Positions 50,291 to 58,366 of a stretch of DNA of 64,000 nt are shown in pieces. Numbering within the stretch: the stretch's first letter is position 1; each line of letters opens with the position of its first letter. The notes below the pieces were generated by a model. The model was not told the origin of the DNA. It was given only the letters and a program-made list of their open reading frames with translations, and ran no database searches. The translations under genes and the position numbers were made by a program. Where the stretch lies: NCBI RefSeq assembly GCF_000819565.1, contig NZ_CP004393.1:1426001-1490000 (forward strand), given 5' to 3'. The stretch is from Celeribacter indicus. Lineage in GTDB: Bacteria; Pseudomonadota; Alphaproteobacteria; Rhodobacterales; Rhodobacteraceae.

Positions 50291-51843
50291 TCCCGTTCGC
50301 GGCCCCGGTCGAGGACATCCTCCTCTGCCTGCGCGACGTCGCCGGCGCCGACCGCCTGCCCGACTGGGACGACGAGACGGCGGAGGGCATCCTCCGGCAT
50401 TTCGCCGCCTTCGCGGAGGGCGTCCTCGCCCCGCTCGACGAGACGGGCGACGCGCAGGGATGCCGGCTCGAGAACGGGCGGGTGATCCTGCCCGACGGGT
50501 TCCGCGACGCCTTCGCACAGCTCGCCGCGGGCGGCTGGCAGGGGCTCACCGCGCCCGAGGCGTTCGGCGGCATGGCCCAGAACGCGGCGATCGCGGCGGG
50601 CGTCTCGGAAATCTTCTCCGGCGCGAACCACAGTCTCCAGATGGTCTGCAACCTCGTGCCCGGCGCCATCTCGACGCTGATGAAATTCGGCTCCGAGGCG
50701 CAGCAAACCCGTTGGATCCCGCGTCTGGCGGCGGGCGAAACGCTCTCCACCATGTGCCTGACCGAACCGGGCGCGGGGTCCGATCTCTCCCGCATCCGCA
50801 CGCGCGCCCTCCGCGAGGGAGAGGCGTGGCGGATCGAGGGAGAGAAGATCTTCATCTCCGGCGGCGATCAGGACCTGTCGCGCGACATCCTGCATCTCGT
50901 GCTCGCGCGCACCGGCGCGCCGGGCGACGGGGTGAAGGGCCTGTCGCTCTTTCTCTGCCCCTCCGCGACCGGCGGCGCGCGCAACGCGGTCAGCGTGACC
51001 CGGATCGAGGAAAAGCTCGGCCTGCACGCCTCGCCCACCTGCCAGCTCGCCTTCGACGGCGCCGGGGCCGAACTGATCGGGCAGGAGGGCGGCGGGCTCG
51101 CGGCGATGTTCACGATGATGAACCACGCCCGGCTCGACGTGGCGCTCCAGGGCGTCGCCCACGCCTCCCGCGCCCACCAGATCGCGGCAGGTTATGCCGC
51201 GGAGCGCCGGCAGGGGCGCAGGGCCGACGGCACCGGGGCCGTGCTCTCCGACCACCCGGACGTGCGGCGGATGCTCGGCGAACAGCGCAGCCTCGCGCTC
51301 GGGGCGCGGGCGATGGCCTGCCTGACGATGACCGAGCTCGCGATGGGGGACGCCCCGGCGCTCGTGGATTTCCTCACCCCCGTGTGCAAGGTTTTCTGCA
51401 CCGAGGCGGGCATCCGCGCTGCCGATCTCGGGATCCAGGTGCTCGGCGGCTACGGCTATCTCACCGAATACCGCATCTCCCAGACCTGGCGCGACGCGCG
51501 GATCACGTCGATCTACGAGGGCGCGAACGGGATCCACGCGAGCGCGCTCGCGACGCGCGGCCTGCGCGACCCTGCCGGCGCCGACGCTTTCGCGGCGCGT
51601 GTCGGGGAGCTTGCGGCGGGCGATGCCGGCTGCCTCGCGCTGCGGGACGACTGGCAGAGGATGCGGGCAGGGATGGGAGATGACCCCCTCGCGCAGGCGC
51701 ATGAGTTCATGGCGCTGACCGGGGAGCTTCTGTTCCGCGCGGTCTGGTGCCGGCTCGCCGCGACGGGCGGGCCGGAGCTTCTCCGCCTGTCCCGCGCGGT
51801 GGCGCGCCGGCCTCTGCCGGTGGCCCTGCCGCGCGCCGCCTGA
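50287..51843 (+). CDS. Acyl-CoA dehydrogenase
   Basis: The product is 518 residues. The FAD-binding core has LSTMCLTEPGAGSDLSRIRTRA and WRIEGEKIFISGGDQDL. The substrate region includes FTMMNHARLDVALQGVAHASRAHQIAA, and the catalytic base lies in ARITSIYEGANGIHASALATRGL. The length is that of the larger acyl-CoA dehydrogenases with an extra N-terminal part. In this operon it would desaturate 3-arylpropionyl-CoA to the cinnamoyl-CoA, letting saturated phenylpropionates enter the pathway. It overlaps the amidohydrolase gene by four bases and closes the operon, converging with the biotin-transport genes 44 bp on. Confidence 0.85.
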   Translation: MIPFAAPVEDILLCLRDVAGADRLPDWDDETAEGILRHFAAFAEGVLAPLDETGDAQGCRLENGRVILPDGFRDAFAQLAAGGWQGLTAPEAFGGMAQNAAIAAGVSEIFSGANHSLQMVCNLVPGAISTLMKFGSEAQQTRWIPRLAAGETLSTMCLTEPGAGSDLSRIRTRALREGEAWRIEGEKIFISGGDQDLSRDILHLVLARTGAPGDGVKGLSLFLCPSATGGARNAVSVTRIEEKLGLHASPTCQLAFDGAGAELIGQEGGGLAAMFTMMNHARLDVALQGVAHASRAHQIAAGYAAERRQGRRADGTGAVLSDHPDVRRMLGEQRSLALGARAMACLTMTELAMGDAPALVDFLTPVCKVFCTEAGIRAADLGIQVLGGYGYLTEYRISQTWRDARITSIYEGANGIHASALATRGLRDPAGADAFAARVGELAAGDAGCLALRDDWQRMRAGMGDDPLAQAHEFMALTGELLFRAVWCRLAATGGPELLRLSRAVARRPLPVALPRAA

Positions 51844-51886
51844 GCCGCCCCTGCGCCGCCTGTCCCCCGCGGATCATGGATGGCGC

Positions 51887-52486
51887 TCATCGCTCCGGCA
51901 GGCTGCGCGCCTCTATGGCCTCGGCGATCTCGTCGGCGGATTTCAGCGTCCGCACCACCATCGGGACGAGCAGCGCACGCAGGTTGCGCCCCTGTCCGCG
52001 GGCGTGCTGCGCCTCCCGCACCTCGTCGAAGATGCCGCGCACCAGCGGGATGAAGCGCCACACGAGCGACATGGCCAGCGCGATCTTGTCCTTCGGCACC
52101 CAGCCGGGCGCGTGTTTCAGCCCGGCGAGGATTCCCTCGATGAACTCGCTCGCGCGCGTCGTCGAGGTGACGAGCGCCGCCGCCGCCAGCAGGCAGGCGA
52201 GCCGGAGCGCCACGAAGGCCGCCTGCGACGGGCCGGCGAGCCAGAGTTGCACCACGAAGATGAGCGCGAGCACCGGGACGGCGGGCCGGAGCGCCGCGAC
52301 CGCGTGGCGCGGCGCCAGCCCGGCCCGCGCATAGCCGAAGACCACGAGCGCCACCGCGAGGGAGAGCACGGCCCAATGGGACAGCAGGAAGACCAGCGTG
52401 CAGAGGACGAAGAGCGCCAGCAGCTTGCGTCCCGGCGGAGCGCGGTGCAGCGGACTGTCGCCCGCGATATAGAGATCGCTCAGCAT
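51887..52486 (-). CDS. bioN: Biotin ECF transporter transmembrane protein BioN (EcfT)
   Basis: The product is 199 residues with about five membrane helices. It opens SDLYIAGDSPLHRAPPGRKLLALFVLCTLVFLL. Two EcfT coupling-helix signatures occur near the C-terminus, in ARGQGRNLRALLVPM and ADEIAEAIEARSL, which bind the ATPase dimer. The final EARSLPER is typical of short BioN proteins. It overlaps bioM by seven bases and completes bioY-bioM-bioN, which imports biotin. Confidence 0.9.
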   Translation of the reverse strand: MLSDLYIAGDSPLHRAPPGRKLLALFVLCTLVFLLSHWAVLSLAVALVVFGYARAGLAPRHAVAALRPAVPVLALIFVVQLWLAGPSQAAFVALRLACLLAAAALVTSTTRASEFIEGILAGLKHAPGWVPKDKIALAMSLVWRFIPLVRGIFDEVREAQHARGQGRNLRALLVPMVVRTLKSADEIAEAIEARSLPER

Positions 52487-53142
52487 GTCGCCCGCGCGAC
52501 ATAGGCGGGGATCACCGCGCCGGGCGGGCCGTCCCCGACGATCCGCCCGCCGTCGATCCAGAGCACCCGGTCGAACGCCCCGATGAGGTCGAGATCGTGG
52601 GTGACCACAACCGCGGGCCGGGGCAGGGCGTCGAGCACCCGCGCAAAGCGGGTCCGGTTGGCGAGGTCGAGCAGGGTCGTCGGCTCGTCGAACACCACCA
52701 GATCGGGCTCCGTCACCAGCACGCCGGCGAGCGCGACCAGCTGCTTCTCCCCGCCGGAAAGCTGATGGGTGAAACGGTCCTTCAGATGCGCGATCTCCAG
52801 CGCCGCGAGCACCCGCGCGATGCGGTCGGCCACCTCCGCCTTGCCGAGCCGGCGAGATCTGAGCCCGAAGGCGAGGTCTTCCTCCACGATGGGAAAGACG
52901 ATCTGGTTGTCGGGGTTCTGGAACACGAATCCCACATGCCGGCGCAGGTCGTCGTCGGTGTCGCCGAACCGGACGGTGCCCGCCGTGGGCGTCTCGAGCC
53001 CGTTGAACAGCCGCAGGAAGGTGCTCTTGCCCGCGCCGTTCGAGCCGATCACGCCGATGCGGCGTTCGGGGAGCGTGAGGTCGATCTCCGACAGGATCTC
53101 GCGATCCCCCCTGGTCACGGTCACCCCGTCGAAGATCATCAT
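52480..53142 (-). CDS. bioM: Biotin ECF transporter ATPase BioM
   Basis: The product is 220 residues. Walker A is GSNGAGKST (about residue 34), the Q-loop is GFVFQNPDNQIVFPIVEEDLAFGL, the signature is LSGGEKQLVALAGVL (about 128), Walker B is LVVFDEPTTLLD and the switch His lies in VVVTHDLDLI. The QNPDNQ(I/L) Q-loop is diagnostic of ECF ATPases. It works with BioN and the substrate-capture protein BioY, encoded nine bases upstream. Confidence 0.93.
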   Translation of the reverse strand: MMIFDGVTVTRGDREILSEIDLTLPERRIGVIGSNGAGKSTFLRLFNGLETPTAGTVRFGDTDDDLRRHVGFVFQNPDNQIVFPIVEEDLAFGLRSRRLGKAEVADRIARVLAALEIAHLKDRFTHQLSGGEKQLVALAGVLVTEPDLVVFDEPTTLLDLANRTRFARVLDALPRPAVVVTHDLDLIGAFDRVLWIDGGRIVGDGPPGAVIPAYVARATC

Positions 53143-53151
53143 GGCCGGGCC

Positions 53152-53700
53152 TCAGGCCGCCTGCCCGATGATCGGGTAGGACCGCTTCACCGCCACCATG
53201 ACCGCCGCCGCGATCACCGCCTTGACGATGTCGCCGGGGATGAAGGCGGCCGAGCCGGCGAAGGCGGTGGACAGCGGCACGCCGGCGGCAAGGGCGACGC
53301 CGGGAATGCCGAAGGCATACATCACCACGATGCCCCCCGCGACGCAGATCAGCGTGGCGGTGACAAGGGACAGCCCGTCCCAGAACCTCTCCGTCATCCA
53401 GCCGATCGCAAGCGCCGCCGCGACCCAGCCCAGAAGGAAGCCCGCCGTCGGCCCGACGAAGACCGCCAGCCCGCCGCGCCCGCCCGACAGGAGCGGCAGG
53501 CCGATCGCCACGAGCACGAGCAGCAGCAGGATCGCGAGCCCGCCGCGCCTCGCCCCCAGCACGCCGCCCGCAAGCATCACGCCCAGCGATTGCGCGGTGA
53601 CCGGCACCGGCAGGAGCGGCAGGGTGATCGGCGGGAAGACCGCCATCACGGCGGTGATCGCCGCGAACAGGGCAATGAGAACGATGTCGCGCGTGGTCAT
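53152..53700 (-). CDS. bioY: Biotin transporter substrate-binding subunit BioY
   Basis: The product is 182 residues with six membrane helices. Typical BioY blocks are TLPLLPVPVTAQSLGVMLAGGVLGARRG, then VGPTAGFLLGWVAAALAIGW and FIPGDIVKAVIAAAVMVAVKR. It captures biotin in the membrane and is energised by BioMN. The ATG at 53700 has GGAGGACACCCG upstream. The operon runs bioY, bioM, bioN. No BioR-type TTATNNATAA box was found in the 220 bp upstream region with confidence. Confidence 0.92.
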   Translation of the reverse strand: MTTRDIVLIALFAAITAVMAVFPPITLPLLPVPVTAQSLGVMLAGGVLGARRGGLAILLLLVLVAIGLPLLSGGRGGLAVFVGPTAGFLLGWVAAALAIGWMTERFWDGLSLVTATLICVAGGIVVMYAFGIPGVALAAGVPLSTAFAGSAAFIPGDIVKAVIAAAVMVAVKRSYPIIGQAA

Positions 53701-53889
53701 CGGGTGTCCTCCCAATGGGGCGGGCCGTCGCCGGGCCCGCCGGGTGATCCTGTGGCTGCGAGTGATACGCGCCGCCCCGACCCGCGGTAAACCCCCTTTC
53801 GCGCCGGCGGAGGCGGATTTGCGGCCGCGCGCGCCCCCCGTCTTGTCCCGCATCCGCCCTCTCGACCGCCGCGCGTCTTTCATGTTATG

Positions 53890-53909
53890 ATATGCACAGA
53901 TTTGAATAA
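53890..53909 (+). promoter_or_regulatory. Candidate SqrR/BigR-type operator and promoter of the SQR gene
   Basis: The sequence ATATGCACAGATTTGAATAA fits the persulfide-sensor operator pattern ATTC-N8-GAAT with one mismatch (ATGC, 53892-53895; GAAT, 53904-53907). A -10-like TATGAT (53886-53891) abuts it, and the SQR start codon is at 53925. The short AT-rich island stands out from its GC-rich surroundings. Confidence 0.4.
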
Positions 53910-53924
53910 TTATAGAGGAAGATC

Positions 53925-55274
53925 ATGACAGGACGGACACCGCCGCGCCTCGGCCGGCGCGCATTTCTGGGACTGGCCGCGGGTGCGGGCGCCCTGGCCG
54001 CCGCGGGGCAGTCCGCCGCGCAGGCCGCCCCCGTCGCGACGAAGGCGAAGATCGTCATCATCGGCGCCGGGGCCGGGGGCACGTCGCTGGCCAACCGCCT
54101 CGTGCGCCGCCTCGAGGGGGCGCAGATCACGCTCATCGACCCGCGCCGCGCGCATCTCTACCAGCCGGGCCTGTCGCTCGTCGCCGCCGGGCTGAAGCCC
54201 GCGGGCTACGTGGTCTCCGACACCGCCGCCTGGCTGCCCTCCGGCGTGACGCTGATCGCCGAACGCGCCGCGGCCATCGACCCGGAGGCGAAATCCGTCA
54301 TCACCGGGACCGGGACGCGCTATCCCTACGATCTCCTCGTGGTCGAGCCGGGCCTCGTGCTCGACCACGACGCGATCGAGGGCTTCTCCCTCGACATGGT
54401 CGGCGAAAACGGCATCGGCGCGCTCTATGCCGGCCCCGACTATGCCGCGAAGACCTGGCGAGCCGCCTCGAAATTCACCGAGGAGGGCGGCATCGGCCTC
54501 TTCACCCGCCCGGCGACGGAGATGAAATGCGCCGGCGCGCCGCTCAAGCACACGTTCCTCATCGAGGATATCGCGAGCCGGGGCGGGGCGGCGGGCCGCT
54601 ACGAGATCGCCTATGCCTGTCCGCAGGCGGCGCTCTTTTCCGTGCCGATCGTCGCCGAAAAGGTGCGGATGCTGTTCGCCGGACGCAACATCGCCTCGCA
54701 TTTCGGCCATAGGCTGACCGCGGTCGATGCCGGGGCGAAACGCGCCACCTTCGCGGTCAGGGGCAGGGATCCGCTGACCGGAGAGGACACCGCCTCCACC
54801 GTGGACATGCCCTATGACTACCTCCACGTCATCCCGCCGCAGCGTGCGCCGGAGGTGATCCGCCAGTCCGGCCTTTCCTGGAGCGACAGATGGACCGACC
54901 AGGGCTGGGTCGAATGCGACATGCACACCCTGCGCCACCTGCGCTATCCCGAGATCTGGGCGCTGGGCGACGTCGCCGGCGTGCCGAAGGGCAAGACCGC
55001 CGCCTCCGTCAAGTGGCAGGTGCCGGTGGTGGAGGACCAGATCGTCTCCACCCTCGCGGGAGAGACGCCGCGCGAGACCTACAACGGCTATACCTCCTGC
55101 CCGATGATCACCCGCGTCGGCCGCGCGATGCTCGTGGAATTCGACTACAACAACGATCTCGTGCCCTCCTTCCCCGGCATCGTCCCGCCGCTCGAGGAGC
55201 TCTGGATCTCCTGGCTGATGAAGGAGGTCGCGCTGAAGGCGACCTACAACGCCATGCTGCGCGGCAAGGCCTGA
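53925..55274 (+). CDS. Tat-signal sulfide:quinone oxidoreductase family flavoprotein
   Basis: The product is 449 residues. A twin-arginine leader (RRAFLGLAAGAGALAAAGQSAAQA) directs it to the periplasm. FAD-binding AKIVIIGAGAGGTSLANRLVRRL follows, and HLYQPGLSLVAAGL is typical of SQR. Two cysteines sit at the conserved SQR positions: EMKCAGAP (about residue 200) and YTSCPMIT (about 388). The C-terminal part has IWALGDVAGVPKGKTAASVKWQ. It should oxidise sulfide and pass electrons to quinone. A leader of this kind is seen in periplasmic flavocytochrome-like and SQR subgroups. It is followed after 12 bp by a small membrane protein that is likely its partner. Confidence 0.85.
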   Translation: MTGRTPPRLGRRAFLGLAAGAGALAAAGQSAAQAAPVATKAKIVIIGAGAGGTSLANRLVRRLEGAQITLIDPRRAHLYQPGLSLVAAGLKPAGYVVSDTAAWLPSGVTLIAERAAAIDPEAKSVITGTGTRYPYDLLVVEPGLVLDHDAIEGFSLDMVGENGIGALYAGPDYAAKTWRAASKFTEEGGIGLFTRPATEMKCAGAPLKHTFLIEDIASRGGAAGRYEIAYACPQAALFSVPIVAEKVRMLFAGRNIASHFGHRLTAVDAGAKRATFAVRGRDPLTGEDTASTVDMPYDYLHVIPPQRAPEVIRQSGLSWSDRWTDQGWVECDMHTLRHLRYPEIWALGDVAGVPKGKTAASVKWQVPVVEDQIVSTLAGETPRETYNGYTSCPMITRVGRAMLVEFDYNNDLVPSFPGIVPPLEELWISWLMKEVALKATYNAMLRGKA

Positions 55275-55286
55275 GGAGGAGACGCC

Positions 55287-55649
55287 ATGAAGGACCTGAC
55301 CCTTGAAACCATCATCGCCGTGCTGGAGGAAATCTTCGGCCGCGGCCTGTTCTGGACCATGGCGGGGCTCGCCGCCGCGGTGACGCTCGCCTATCTCTAC
55401 GTGCTGATCCGCGACCGCGCGGTGAGCTGGCACAAGTTCCTCTGGGCGCAGCTCTCCATGCCGCTGGGCGCGGTGCTTGCCGTCTGGTTCGTCCTCGCGA
55501 TCACCCATTCGCATGTCTCCGACATCGGCGGTGCGGTGGACCTGATCGTCTTCCTCGGCATCGCCACGCTCGGCGCGGTCGGGATGGCGATCCTCGTCTA
55601 CACCGTGCAATCGCTGATCCGCCCCCTGCGCCGCGCCGGCGGGTCCTGA
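55287..55649 (+). CDS. Small membrane protein paired with SQR (DUF5368-like)
   Basis: The product is 120 residues with three hydrophobic segments: MAGLAAAVTLAYLYVLI (about 25-41), LSMPLGAVLAVWFVLAIT (about 56-73) and VDLIVFLGIATLGAVGMAILVYTV (about 83-106). The loop SHVSDIGG joins the second and third. Small membrane proteins of this type are found next to SQR genes in Rhodobacterales and carry the DUF5368 label, as far as I recall. It might anchor the exported flavoprotein to the membrane or shield its quinone site. The partner role is inferred from the 12-bp spacing. Confidence 0.65.
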   Translation: MKDLTLETIIAVLEEIFGRGLFWTMAGLAAAVTLAYLYVLIRDRAVSWHKFLWAQLSMPLGAVLAVWFVLAITHSHVSDIGGAVDLIVFLGIATLGAVGMAILVYTVQSLIRPLRRAGGS

Positions 55650-55702
55650 CCCGCGGCCGGCGGCGGATCCCTCGGGCCGCCTCGTGCCCTGCGATCCGGG
55701 GG

Positions 55703-55742
55703 GCGGGCGCCCCCTCCGGCCGTGACGGCCGGGGGCGCCCGC
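55703..55742. repeat. Long GC-rich inverted repeat
   Basis: GCGGGCGCCCCC and its complement flank CCGGCCG-TGA-CGGCCGG, forming a near-perfect stem of about 17 bp. It lies 54 bp after the SQR operon and about 100 bp before the glycosyltransferase gene. No T-run follows on either strand. It may act as a transcript-end structure without a U-tract. Confidence 0.6.
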
Positions 55743-55838
55743 AGCCGCCGCTCCTCCGCCGCGCGGGGGGCTTTCGCTTTACATCGCTGGGCCGCTCCGG
55801 TAATCGCGGGGAAAACCCAAGACGAGGCGGCGAGGCCC

Positions 55839-56591
55839 ATGTCCGACGCGACCTGCATCTATTCCATTGTCATCCCCGCGCGCAACGAGGCGGAGAACAT
55901 CGCGAGCCTGCTCGACGGGATCGCGGCGGCCTGCGCGCCCCTGGGGCCGTGGGAGGTGATCGTGGTGGACGATGCCTCCGATGACGGGATGGCCGACCTG
56001 CTCTCCCGCCGCATGGAGGTCATGCCCGAGCTGCGGGTGATCCGGCACGACCGCGCGGGCGGGCAATCCGCCGGCGTCCATTCCGGCGTGCGCGCCGCGC
56101 GCGGCACCTATGTCTGCACGCTCGACGGCGACGGCCAGAACCCGCCTTCGGAAATCCCCAACATGGTCGCGCCCTTCGCCGGACCGGGCGCGGCGGAGAT
56201 CGGCCTCGTCGCCGGCCAGCGGGTCGGGCGCCAGGACACCGCCTCCAAGCGCTACGCCTCGAAATTCGCCAATGCCCTGCGCGCGCGCATCCTGAAGGAC
56301 GGCACCCGCGACACCGGCTGCGGGCTGAAGGCGTTCCGGCGCGACGACTTCCTCACGCTGCCCTATTTCGACCACATGCACCGCTACCTTCCCGCGCTCT
56401 TCGCCCGCGACGGCTGGACGATCGCCCATGTCGACGTGAGCCATGCCGCGCGCGGCGGCGGGCGGTCGCATTATTCCAACGTCCAGCGCGCCCTCGTCGG
56501 GATCGTCGACCTGGCGGGCGTCGCCTGGCTGTTGCGCCGGCGCAAGAAATCGCGCCCGACCGAGGTCATGCCCGCGCGCGGGGAGGTCTGA
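55839..56591 (+). CDS. Family 2 glycosyltransferase, dolichyl-phosphate-mannose-synthase-like (RgtE/ArnC-like)
   Basis: The product is 250 residues. The nucleotide-sugar site has YSIVIPARNEAENIASLL, VIVVDDASDDGMADLL and the metal-binding TLDGDGQNPPSEIP (about residue 95). DTGCGLKAFRRDDFLTLPYFDHMHRYLPALF follows, as in DPM-type enzymes. It lacks C-terminal membrane helices. It would transfer a sugar from a nucleotide donor to a polyprenyl phosphate. With the small membrane protein and the GT39 transferase downstream it resembles the rhizobial RgtE/RgtF plus lipid-A transferase set. Donor sugar unknown. Confidence 0.85.
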   Translation: MSDATCIYSIVIPARNEAENIASLLDGIAAACAPLGPWEVIVVDDASDDGMADLLSRRMEVMPELRVIRHDRAGGQSAGVHSGVRAARGTYVCTLDGDGQNPPSEIPNMVAPFAGPGAAEIGLVAGQRVGRQDTASKRYASKFANALRARILKDGTRDTGCGLKAFRRDDFLTLPYFDHMHRYLPALFARDGWTIAHVDVSHAARGGGRSHYSNVQRALVGIVDLAGVAWLLRRRKKSRPTEVMPARGEV

Positions 56592-56594
56592 GCG

Positions 56595-56912
56595 ATGGAC
56601 TGGCTCATGGCGATCCTGCATGTCGAGACCGTCACCGAACTCTGGTGGGTCGTCTTCGGCCTGCTCGCCCAGCTCATGTTCACCGCGCGCTTCCTGCTGC
56701 AATGGATCGCCTCCGAACGGGCCAAGGACAGCGTGATGCCCGTCGCCTTCTGGTATTTCTCCCTGGCCGGCGGCGTGATGCTGCTGACCTATGCGCTCTA
56801 CCGGCGCGATCCGGTCTTCGTGCTCGGGCAGTCCCTCGGCGTCGTCATCTACGCCCGCAACCTCTGGCTCATCTATGCCAAGCGACGCGTCGGCCAGACC
56901 CCGAGCGAGTGA
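56595..56912 (+). CDS. Small membrane protein with lipid-A-disaccharide-synthase N-terminal-like domain
   Basis: The product is 105 residues with three membrane helices: LWWVVFGLLAQLMFTARFLLQWI (about 16-38), VAFWYFSLAGGVMLLTYALY (about 50-69) and VFVLGQSLGVVIYARNLWLIY (about 74-94). The stretches FTARFLLQWIASE and LGVVIYARNL are hallmarks of the LABN domain. Such proteins pair with DPM-type glycosyltransferases; RgtF in Rhizobium is an example. It starts three bases after the glycosyltransferase gene and overlaps the GT39 gene by 38 bp. Confidence 0.88.
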   Translation: MDWLMAILHVETVTELWWVVFGLLAQLMFTARFLLQWIASERAKDSVMPVAFWYFSLAGGVMLLTYALYRRDPVFVLGQSLGVVIYARNLWLIYAKRRVGQTPSE

Positions 56913-58302
56913 CTGGCTCGCCCCCGCGCTGGCGCTCGTCGCCGTGGCGGTCGCGCTGCGGCTTCTCGCGCTCGCCTTCGACCGCACGGACCTGTTCGTC
57001 GACGAGGTGCAATACTGGTTCTGGGGGCAGAACCTCGATTTCGGCTATTACTCCAAGCCGCCGCTGATCGGCTGGCTCATCCGCCTCGTGACCGATCTGG
57101 CGGGCTCGGATGCCGCCTTCTGGGTGCGGATGCCGGGGGCGGTGCTGCACGGGATCACCGCGCTGCTGCTCGGGGCGCTGGCCGCGCGGCTGGCGGATGG
57201 CAGGGCCGCGCTCTGGACCGTCGCGATCTATCTCACGCTGCCCTTCACCGCGCTCGGCTCGGTGATGATCTCGACCGACACGGTGATGGCGCCCGCCTTC
57301 GCCGCCGCGCTGCTGTTCCTCTTCCGCCTGACGGAAAGCCGACGGACGTCCGACGCATTGCTGACCGGCCTTTTCGCCGGTCTCGCGGTGATGGCGAAAT
57401 ATGCGGGCGTCTATTTCCTGATCGGCGCCGGGCTCGCGATGCTGGCCTGTCCGGCAATGCGGATCGGCTGGCGCCAGGCCGCGCTGATGCTCCTCGCCTT
57501 CGCCGTCGTCGTCGCGCCGAACGTGGTCTGGAACCTCTCCCACGACCTCACCACCGTCTCGCATACGATGGACAATGCCGGCTGGGTGCGCACCGGCGCG
57601 CGGTTCCATCCCGGCTCGCTGGCCGAGTTCTTCTTCAGCCAGTTCGCGGTCTTCGGCCCCGTGACCTTCGCCGCGCTGCTCTGGGGCTATGCCCGTCCGC
57701 GCCTCGGGACGCGGCGCGCGCTCGCGCTCCTGTCGGTGCCCGCGCTGATGGTCGTCTCCGTGCAGGCGCTGCTCGACCGGGCCTATGCCAACTGGGCAAT
57801 CGCCACCTATTTCGCAGGCACGGTGCTCGCCGTTCTGGTCCTGCCGCGGGCGGGCCGCATCGCCGCGCTCTGCGTCAACCTCATTCCCACGCTCGCCCTG
57901 CCGGTTCTGATCACCCTCGCGCCCTGGCCCCGGACCGACTCCGGCCCGCTCCTCGAACGCTACCTCGGCAGGCACGCCCTCTCCGGGAGCATCCTCGCCC
58001 TCGCACGGGCCGAGGGCCTGCCGGTGGTGAGCGACAATCGCGATATTCTCGCCGATCTCTTCTATATCGGGCGGGACGACACCGTGAGGTTCTACGCCGC
58101 GCCGGAGGAGGGCCGCGCCTCGAGCTATTACGCGCAGATGCGCCCGATGCCGGAGCGCCTCACCGGCGAGGTGCTGATGATCTCCACCTCGGACACCGGC
58201 TGCCCCGGCGCGCGGCTCGAAGGGCTGACGCTGACCGGCGTATGGGCGGGCCGCGACGTGGTCGCTCAGCGCGTCGCGGCGACCTGCCTGCGCGGGCGCT
58301 GA
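56875..58302 (+). CDS. ArnT/GT39-like membrane glycosyltransferase
   Basis: The product is 475 residues. About eleven membrane helices lie in the first 370 residues. The active-site acidic residues lie in FDRTDLFVDEVQYWFWGQNLDFGYYSKPPLIGWLIRL (about residues 33-70), a signature of polyprenyl-phosphate-sugar transferases of the ArnT type. A periplasmic C-terminal domain follows from about 370. It would move a sugar from the polyprenyl carrier to lipid A or another envelope acceptor in the periplasm. The start ATG at 56875 overlaps the preceding gene. The last 240 bp of the gene have been copied twice downstream (see the repeat array at 58063-59822). Confidence 0.85.
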   Translation: MPSDASARPRASDWLAPALALVAVAVALRLLALAFDRTDLFVDEVQYWFWGQNLDFGYYSKPPLIGWLIRLVTDLAGSDAAFWVRMPGAVLHGITALLLGALAARLADGRAALWTVAIYLTLPFTALGSVMISTDTVMAPAFAAALLFLFRLTESRRTSDALLTGLFAGLAVMAKYAGVYFLIGAGLAMLACPAMRIGWRQAALMLLAFAVVVAPNVVWNLSHDLTTVSHTMDNAGWVRTGARFHPGSLAEFFFSQFAVFGPVTFAALLWGYARPRLGTRRALALLSVPALMVVSVQALLDRAYANWAIATYFAGTVLAVLVLPRAGRIAALCVNLIPTLALPVLITLAPWPRTDSGPLLERYLGRHALSGSILALARAEGLPVVSDNRDILADLFYIGRDDTVRFYAAPEEGRASSYYAQMRPMPERLTGEVLMISTSDTGCPGARLEGLTLTGVWAGRDVVAQRVAATCLRGR

Positions 58303-58366
58303 GCCGCGCGCGGGTTATATCTCGGGCGGGACGGCGGTGTGAGGCTGCACCCTGCGCCGGAGGAGG

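Noticed and set aside
53885..53920. BioR operator shared by bioY and the SQR gene
   Set aside because: TTATGATATG and TTATAGAGGA each deviate from TTATNNATAA; the second is explained by the SQR ribosome-binding site.
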